The notes under the pieces were generated by a model. That model was not told the origin of the DNA. It made no database searches and worked only from the letters and a program-made list of their open reading frames with translations. Of a stretch of DNA of 49,977 bases, positions 45,017 through 49,977 are shown piece after piece. This DNA comes from Pseudomonas avellanae BPIC 631 (GTDB taxonomy: Bacteria > Pseudomonadota > Gammaproteobacteria > Pseudomonadales > Pseudomonadaceae), in assembly GCF_000444135.1 (NCBI RefSeq), contig NZ_ATDK01000287.1, forward strand, positions 1 through 49,977, given 5' to 3'. Every line of letters begins with the position of its first letter. The first letter of the stretch is position 1. The position numbers and the translations under genes were made by a program.

Positions 45017-45544
45017 ATGAAAAATACGCTATTGCGCATCAACGACACGATCTATCGAGTCTGTATCGGCATTGCCGGTCTGTCGGTGCTGATCATGACC
45101 CTGATCATCCCCTGGGGCATCTTTGCCCGTTACATACTCGGCAGCGGCTCCAGTTGGCCGGAACCCACGGCCATTCTGCTGATGGTGGTATTTACCTTCT
45201 TCGGCGCTGCCGCCAGTTACCGCGCCGGTGCGCACATGGCGGTTTCGATGGCCGTGGACCGTATGCCGCAACAGGTACGCAGCAGCGCCTCATTGCTGGT
45301 GCAGATCCTGATGGCGACAGTGGCCCTGTTCATGATCTTCAAGGGCTTCAAGCTGTGCGCCACCACCTGGAATCAGTTTGTTGGCGAACTGCCCTTTCTG
45401 CGCGTAGGGATCTCTTACCTGCCAATCCCCATCGGCGGCATCGTGACCCTGGTTTTCGTGCTGGAAAAGCTGTTTCTGGGTGACCAGAGTCATCGCGCAG
45501 TGATGCGCTTCGACGTCATTGAAGAAAGCGAAGGTGCCGCATAA
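45017..45544 (+). CDS. dctQ: TRAP transporter small permease (DctQ)
   Basis: A 175-residue protein with four transmembrane helices (about 17-38, 50-70, 92-112, 133-155) and the conserved WPEP stretch in the second (SSWPEPTAILLMVVFTFFGAAASYR). It forms the permease with DctM. Its stop is directly followed by the dctM ATG. Confidence 0.92.
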   Translation: MKNTLLRINDTIYRVCIGIAGLSVLIMTLIIPWGIFARYILGSGSSWPEPTAILLMVVFTFFGAAASYRAGAHMAVSMAVDRMPQQVRSSASLLVQILMATVALFMIFKGFKLCATTWNQFVGELPFLRVGISYLPIPIGGIVTLVFVLEKLFLGDQSHRAVMRFDVIEESEGAA

Positions 45545-46825
45545 ATGGACGCTTTTATACTGTTGGGCAGCTTCATCGCACTGATTCTTCTCGGCATGCC
45601 GGTTGCCTACGCACTGGGCCTGTCAGCCCTGATCGGTGCCTGGTGGATCGACATTCCGGCCGACGCCCTGATGATCCAGATCGCAGGCGGGGTGAACAAG
45701 TTTTCGCTGCTGGCGATCCCGTTCTTCGTGCTGGCCGGGGCAATCATGGCCGAAGGCGGGATGTCACGACGGCTGGTCGCGTTCGCCGCAGTACTGGTGG
45801 GCTTTGTGCGCGGCGGCCTGTCGCTGGTCAACATCGTGGCCTCGACCTTCTTCGGCGCTATCTCGGGTTCTTCCGTGGCCGATACCGCATCGGTAGGCTC
45901 GGTGCTGATCCCGGAAATGGAACGCAACGGCTACCCTCGGGACTTCTCGACCGCCGTGACCGTCAGCGGCTCGGTTCAGGCCCTGCTGACACCTCCCAGC
46001 CACAACTCGGTGCTTTATTCACTGGCGGCTGGCGGCACGGTGTCGATTGCTTCGCTGTTCATGGCCGGGATCATGCCAGGGCTGTTGCTCAGCGCGGTGA
46101 TGATGGGCCTGTGCATGATTTTCGCGCGCAGACGCAATTACCCCAAGGGTGAAGTGATTCCGCTGCGCAAGGCGCTGAAAATTGCCGGTGAAGCGCTCTG
46201 GGGCATGATGGCCATGGTCATCATTCTCGGTGGCATTCTGTCGGGGATTTTCACCGCCACCGAGTCGGCTGCGATTGCTGTGCTCTGGTCATTTTTCGTC
46301 ACCATGTTCATCTACCGCGACTACAAATGGCGCGATCTGCCCAAGCTGATGCACCGGGCTGCGCGGACCATCTCCATCGTGATGATCCTGATCGGTTTTG
46401 CCGCCAGCTTCGGTTACATCCTGACGCTGATGGACATTCCGATGAAGATCACCACGGCGTTTCTGACCCTGTCGGACAACCGCTACGTGATCCTGATGTG
46501 CATCAACGTCATGTTGCTCCTGCTGGGCACTGTCATGGACATGGCTCCGCTGATCCTGATCCTCACCCCGATTCTGTTGCCGGTCATCGTCGGCGTCGGC
46601 GTGGACCCGGTGCACTTCGGCATGATCATGCTGGTCAACCTGGGGATCGGGCTGATCACACCGCCGGTGGGCGCAGTGCTGTTCGTCGGCGCTGCGGTGG
46701 GCAAAGTCACCATCGAAGCCACCGTGAAAGCCTTGCTGCCGTTCTACGTTGCGCTGTTTCTGGTGCTGATGCTGGTCACCTACGTGCCTGCCATCTCGCT
46801 GTGGCTGCCGAGCGTCGTGCTCTAA
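45545..46825 (+). CDS. dctM: TRAP transporter large permease (DctM)
   Basis: A 426-residue transporter with ~12 helices, opening FILLGSFIALILLGMPVAYALG and containing the family motifs IPFFVLAGAIMAEGGMSRRL and SGSSVADTASVGSVLIPEM. It is the sodium-driven subunit that moves the substrate delivered by DctP. No gap separates it from dctQ. Confidence 0.95.
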   Translation: MDAFILLGSFIALILLGMPVAYALGLSALIGAWWIDIPADALMIQIAGGVNKFSLLAIPFFVLAGAIMAEGGMSRRLVAFAAVLVGFVRGGLSLVNIVASTFFGAISGSSVADTASVGSVLIPEMERNGYPRDFSTAVTVSGSVQALLTPPSHNSVLYSLAAGGTVSIASLFMAGIMPGLLLSAVMMGLCMIFARRRNYPKGEVIPLRKALKIAGEALWGMMAMVIILGGILSGIFTATESAAIAVLWSFFVTMFIYRDYKWRDLPKLMHRAARTISIVMILIGFAASFGYILTLMDIPMKITTAFLTLSDNRYVILMCINVMLLLLGTVMDMAPLILILTPILLPVIVGVGVDPVHFGMIMLVNLGIGLITPPVGAVLFVGAAVGKVTIEATVKALLPFYVALFLVLMLVTYVPAISLWLPSVVL

Positions 46826-46909
46826 CGTCCCTGGCAACTCTGTTGTCGGGGCCTGCAGCGGGCTCCGGCACATCACCCCTGCCCTTTCCAGCCAAGGGGG
46901 CTGGCTCAC

Positions 46910-47779
46910 ATGTCTTTGCACACCCTCACGCTTGAAGATGGTCTGACCCGCCTGACCGTCGCGCCCGACATCGGCGGCAGTATCGTCAACTGGACCGTAC
47001 TGGCCAGCGGGCAACCTCTGCTGCGCCACAGTGACGAGGCAGCCCTGGCTGCCGGCACTTCGAGGCGGCTGGCCTGCTATCCGCTGGCGCCCTGGTCGAA
47101 CCGGATCGGCAGCGGCGGCTTCGACACGCCCGATGGCTGGCTCGCACTGCCCGCCAACAGCGCCAACGACCCGCTGCCGATTCATGGCAGCGCCTGGCAG
47201 CAGTCATGGACAATCATTGAGCAAGCCGTAGATCAAGTCTGTCTGCAACTCGACAGCCAGACGCCGTTCGCCTTCCGCGCGCACCTGCGCTACACCCTGC
47301 ACGACGGCAAACTAAGTATCGAACTGACCACCACTCATCTGGACAGCCGCGCCATGTGGCACGGCCTGGGCTTGCACCCTTACCTGCCGTGCACGCCCCA
47401 CACACGTTTGCAGGCCAGGGCCGCGCAGATCTGGCTGTGCAACGACGCAGGTTTGCCGAATGAGTTGCAGGATCTGCCCGCTGAATGGGACTTCCGGCAC
47501 AGCAACACGCTGCCCGAAGCACGGCTGGACAACGGCTTTACCGGCTGGGACGGCCACAGCGTCATCAGCCAGCCGGACCTGGGCTATGAACTGCACTGCC
47601 ACGCCACCGACAGCGAGTACTTTCTGGTGTTCTGCCCGCCGGGGCTGGACTTCTTCTGTTTCGAGCCTGTCAGCCACCCGGTCAATGCCCATCATTTGCC
47701 GGGGCATCCGGGGTTGAGCCTGTTGCGGCAGGGGGAGTCGATGGGGTTGGGGGTCACGCTGTCTTATAGGGCGTTATAG
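46910..47779 (+). CDS. Aldose 1-epimerase-like hexuronate mutarotase
   Basis: A 289-residue galactose-mutarotase-fold protein: SFNRIGSGGF-like PWSNRIGSGGFD near residue 60, HGSAW near 93, and MWHGLGLHPYL near 148 holding the catalytic His; the likely general base Glu is in FCFEPVSHP near 255. It probably interconverts uronate anomers to feed Udh, which uses the beta form. It is the last gene of the uronate group. ATG 46910 follows AAGGGGG by about 10 bases. Confidence 0.85.
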   Translation: MSLHTLTLEDGLTRLTVAPDIGGSIVNWTVLASGQPLLRHSDEAALAAGTSRRLACYPLAPWSNRIGSGGFDTPDGWLALPANSANDPLPIHGSAWQQSWTIIEQAVDQVCLQLDSQTPFAFRAHLRYTLHDGKLSIELTTTHLDSRAMWHGLGLHPYLPCTPHTRLQARAAQIWLCNDAGLPNELQDLPAEWDFRHSNTLPEARLDNGFTGWDGHSVISQPDLGYELHCHATDSEYFLVFCPPGLDFFCFEPVSHPVNAHHLPGHPGLSLLRQGESMGLGVTLSYRAL

Positions 47780-47901
47780 CCACCATAATCTGATAGCCAC
47801 TTCGTCAGATGTTTTGCAAAATTCAGAAGCGACATAACGGTTACATATCCTTGAAAAGCCATACTCAGCTTGGCCGGTTTGCCAGCCTTGAGGAACAACT
47901 C

Positions 47902-48123
47902 ATGCAGCAGTCAACAGTACTCAAAAACAATCGCAGTCAGGTCATCCGCCTGCCGAGGGCGGTGGCCTTGTCCGATGAAGTGAAATGGGTTGATGTTGTA
48001 GCGGTTGGCAGAACCCGCATCATCTCGCCTGCAGGTGAATCCTGAAACAGTTGGTTCGATGGCGAGAGTGTCAGTGATGACTTCTTTAGCCAGCGTGACC
48101 AACCCAGTGATCCACGGAGCTGA
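47902..48123 (+). pseudogene. vapB: VapB-type antitoxin, broken by a nonsense codon
   Basis: ATG 47902 (AGGA upstream) reads MQQSTVLKNNRSQVIRLPRAVAL, a VapB AbrB-type DNA-binding domain. TGA at 48043 stands where relatives have the Trp of the ESWDSWFDG motif; in the same frame the sequence continues NSWFDGESVSDDFFSQRDQPSD to a second stop at 48121. A single G-to-A change explains the truncation after 47 residues. The DNA-binding half could still be made, but the toxin-binding half is lost. Confidence 0.8.
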
Positions 48124-48197
48124 TCGTTGCCACCCACAACCTGCGAGAATTTCAGCGCACTGATGGGCTTCGTCTGGATGACCGAGCAATTCGCTAA
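48120..48197 (+). pseudogene. vapC: VapC toxin C-terminal remnant
   Basis: This frame reads LIVATHNLREFQRTDGLRLD and DRAIR to a stop, matching the C-terminal end of VapC PIN-domain RNases (THNLREF with the last conserved Asn/Asp region). The first ~100 residues are missing. It directly follows the broken vapB, so an internal deletion removed most of the toxin, which in turn relieved the need for the antitoxin. Confidence 0.75.
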
Positions 48198-48258
48198 ACA
48201 CACCTTCCAAGTCCAAGGATTCTTGCACCCGAACGAATGCACCGCTCGTCACATCCTG

Positions 48259-48287
48259 TGATCCACTCCCCATCCCGCTACGTAACA
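48259..48287 (+). promoter_or_regulatory. ECF (RpoE/ChrR-type) autoregulatory promoter
   Basis: TGATCC (48259-48264), an 18-base spacer and TAACA (48283-48287) match the TGATCC-N18-TAAGA type promoter known for the singlet-oxygen ECF sigma of R. sphaeroides. It lies ~50 bases before the sigma start, as expected for self-activation. Confidence 0.65.
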
Positions 48288-48336
48288 CCTCTGCATCGCG
48301 AACCAAAACCAGACAATGGTGATCAGAAGGTGGATT

Positions 48337-48945
48337 ATGCGCACTACTGCCAGTCTCAGGACCTTCTGTCACTTGTCCATCCCCCACAGCGACTCGACAA
48401 CAAGCCGACTTTGGATTGATGAAGTCACCGCCGTGGCCCGCCAGAGGGACCGCGACAGCTTCATGCGCATCTACGATCACTTCGCCCCGCGTTTATTGCG
48501 TTACCTGACGGGGCTGAATGTGCCCGAGGGGCAGGCGGAAGAATTGGTGCAGGAGGTGCTGCTCAAGCTATGGCACAAGGCTGAGTCCTTCGACCCGAGC
48601 AAGGCCAGCCTGGGCACCTGGCTGTTTCGTATCGCGCGCAATCTGTACATCGACAGCGTGCGCAAGGACCGCGGTTGGGTGCAGGTGCAAAATTCGCTGG
48701 AACAACTTGAGCGTCTGGAGGCCCCGGTAGACAGAACGCTCGATTACAGCCAGCGCCAGGAGCAACAACTCAATAGTGCCATTCAGAACCTTCCCACTGA
48801 TCAGGCCAAGGTGTTGCGAATGTCTTATTTCGAAGCGCTCAGCCATCGGGAAATTTCCGAACGTCTTGATATGCCACTGGGCACGGTGAAATCGTGCCTG
48901 CGTCTGGCCTTTCAAAAATTGCGCTCGCGGATCGAGGAGTCATGA
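48337..48945 (+). CDS. rpoE: ECF RNA polymerase sigma factor, ChrR-partner type
   Basis: A 202-residue ECF sigma: region 2 at about 36-105 (DSFMRIYDHFAPRLLRYL, AEELVQEVLLKLW, GTWLFRIARNLYIDSVRKDR) and region 4 HTH near the end (LPTDQAKVLRMSYFEALSHREISERLDMPLGTVKSCLRLAF). It overlaps the ChrR anti-sigma gene by 4 bases. The set matches the RpoE-ChrR pair that responds to singlet oxygen and organic peroxides. Start is uncertain: ATG 48337 has AAGG six bases upstream; ATG 48316 has none. Confidence 0.9.
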   Translation: MRTTASLRTFCHLSIPHSDSTTSRLWIDEVTAVARQRDRDSFMRIYDHFAPRLLRYLTGLNVPEGQAEELVQEVLLKLWHKAESFDPSKASLGTWLFRIARNLYIDSVRKDRGWVQVQNSLEQLERLEAPVDRTLDYSQRQEQQLNSAIQNLPTDQAKVLRMSYFEALSHREISERLDMPLGTVKSCLRLAFQKLRSRIEES

Positions 48946-49607
48946 TGGGCCCACTACATCATCCGGATGACGCAACCCTGATCAGCTACGCCGCAGGGGC
49001 GTTGTCGCAGGTCATCGCGGTAGTCACCGCCGCTCACCTGGAGCGCTGCGCCGAATGCCGGGCGCGGCTGCGGCAGGCCGAACAGATCGGCGGCGTCTTG
49101 ATGCAGCAGTCCATCAACTGCGTGGTGCCACTCAAGAGCCGTATAGCCATGCTGGCGCGTCTGGATGAGCAGGAAGCCAGCGTCGATTCGGCTGTGCACG
49201 CCATGCCTGTGGCCAATCATGACCCTGACTTGCTGCCCCGCTGCATGCACGCGCATTTCGGCCGGCGTCTGAGCACACTGAAGTGGAAAACCCTGATCCC
49301 CGGTGTTCAGCGCGTCAGCGCCCAGGGGATCGAACAGGGCAACCTCATGCTGCTGAAAATCGCCCCCGGCGTCAGCATGCCGGTCCACAGCCATGAAAGC
49401 GGCGAAATGACCATGGTGCTCAAAGGCGCTTATCATGACGTGCAGGGTGAATTCGGACTCAACGATGTGGCCGATCTGGACAGCCACATCCAGCACCAGC
49501 CCATCGCCTACCCTGATCGGGAATGCATCTGTGTATTGGCCGCAGAGTCAAAACTGCGCTTCCACGGCTGGATGGCGCGGATGATGCAGCCGTTTTTCGG
49601 GATTTGA
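48942..49607 (+). CDS. chrR: ChrR-type zinc anti-sigma factor with cupin domain
   Basis: A 221-residue cytosolic anti-sigma. The N-terminal zinc anti-sigma domain has HLERCAEC (H32, C36, C39) plus the upstream His at 6/7. The C-terminal cupin has HSHESGE (H149, H151, E155), needed in ChrR for the singlet-oxygen response. It binds and holds the sigma until oxidative damage releases it. ATG 48942 overlaps the sigma stop (ATGA); ATG 48945 has better spacing from GAGGAG and may be the true start. Confidence 0.92.
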   Translation: MMGPLHHPDDATLISYAAGALSQVIAVVTAAHLERCAECRARLRQAEQIGGVLMQQSINCVVPLKSRIAMLARLDEQEASVDSAVHAMPVANHDPDLLPRCMHAHFGRRLSTLKWKTLIPGVQRVSAQGIEQGNLMLLKIAPGVSMPVHSHESGEMTMVLKGAYHDVQGEFGLNDVADLDSHIQHQPIAYPDRECICVLAAESKLRFHGWMARMMQPFFGI

Positions 49608-49682
49608 TGCCTTACGAGCCGCAGGTTAGATCTGCACGAATAAAGATCGCCCTGTGACTCACAACATTCGTTGAACTCAGGT

Positions 49683-49961
49683 TCAGTCGCACACTATCTG
49701 ACCAGTCGAATCCAGCCCGTCAAGAACTTCACGTCCGACTGGCTGAATGGCATTCCACTCGGCCAGTTCAACGGGTTCAGGTGCATCAAAATCACACGTA
49801 GCCACCAGATCAGCCAACCGATAATGCAACCTGACCTTTGCGGTATCGAGCGCCGAGACTTCTGCCGGCGCATCAGGCGTCAGTAAAATAGTGCTAGGGT
49901 CTGTTCCCGTTTCACATTGGTAGCCACAGAAAAGCGCAGGCCATTGCTATGACGCTTTCAT
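49683..49961 (-). pseudogene. Decayed MazE/PemI-like antitoxin
   Basis: On the minus strand the frame from ATG 49961 meets TAG at its fifth codon, then stays open for 87 codons to 49683. The C-terminal half reads RLADLVATCDFDAPEPVELA and EWNAIQPVGREVLD, like the toxin-binding tail of MazE/PemI antitoxins (LLAQCD...P...W...PVGRE). The N-terminal AbrB-type DNA-binding domain is not recognisable. No intact MazF/PemK gene follows on the minus strand within reach. Confidence 0.4.
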
Positions 49962-49977
49962 AGTTTCTCTTGAGTTT

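Noticed and set aside
47911..48480. 189-codon minus-strand frame across the vapBC remnant
   Set aside because: It crosses recognisable VapB and VapC remnants on the plus strand and shows no family features.
49798..49807. GTAGCCACCA, the last 10 bases of tRNA-Met, as a possible right attachment site
   Set aside because: Only 10 bases match, it lies in the antitoxin-like frame, and the distance spans many core genes; most likely chance.

Overview
The window looks like chromosome of a fluorescent pseudomonad, most probably the Pseudomonas syringae group. This is inferred from the gene set and gene order: a D-rhamnose (A-band type) O-antigen locus, clustered chemoreceptors, and an OprD porin/uronate dehydrogenase/TRAP block of the kind found in P. 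syringae. No database search was possible.

Region 1 (1-19,515), surface polysaccharide. A long minus-strand operon runs from wzm at 15,778 down to 1,212: Wzm/Wzt ABC exporter, a methyltransferase with a long coiled coil (WbdD-like), a tandem GT4 glycosyltransferase, then a CDP-6-deoxyhexose module (RfbG, a short-chain reductase, a polyprenyl-phosphate-type GT2, RfbF, a UPF0104 flippase-like protein, a FAD enzyme and a large membrane protein). Diverging from it are gmd-rmd (GDP-D-rhamnose) and a WbpZ-like rhamnosyltransferase. Together they suggest a D-rhamnan made in the cytosol, capped or measured by the coiled-coil methyltransferase, exported by Wzm/Wzt, and decorated in the periplasm with a CDP-derived 6-deoxy sugar. 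A frameshifted membrane-protein gene lies at the left edge.

Region 2 (19,531-28,400), a chemoreceptor, a J-domain protein, then tRNA-Met(CAT) with a degenerate prophage: a truncated tyrosine integrase, an apparently intact DUF4258/XRE toxin-antitoxin pair, and broken phage-like genes.

Region 3 (28,418-33,068), a MITE-like element with 31-bp inverted repeats, a TonB receptor-FecR-FecI iron-uptake system under a Fur box, and a scrap of a DUF927 mobile-element gene.

Region 4 (33,069-40,660), three more chemoreceptors with different sensor domains (4HB-type, dCache, HBM), two with FliA-like promoters; a small secreted protein made of five 11-residue repeats; and a RHH/ParE toxin-antitoxin pair beside gene debris.

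Region 5 (40,657-47,779), hexuronate use: OprD-type porin, uronate dehydrogenase, lactonase, TRAP transporter P-Q-M and an aldose-1-epimerase-like mutarotase.

Region 6 (47,800-49,977), a decayed VapBC pair, then an ECF sigma/ChrR anti-sigma pair (singlet-oxygen type) with a matching autoregulatory promoter, and a decayed MazE-like antitoxin at the right edge.
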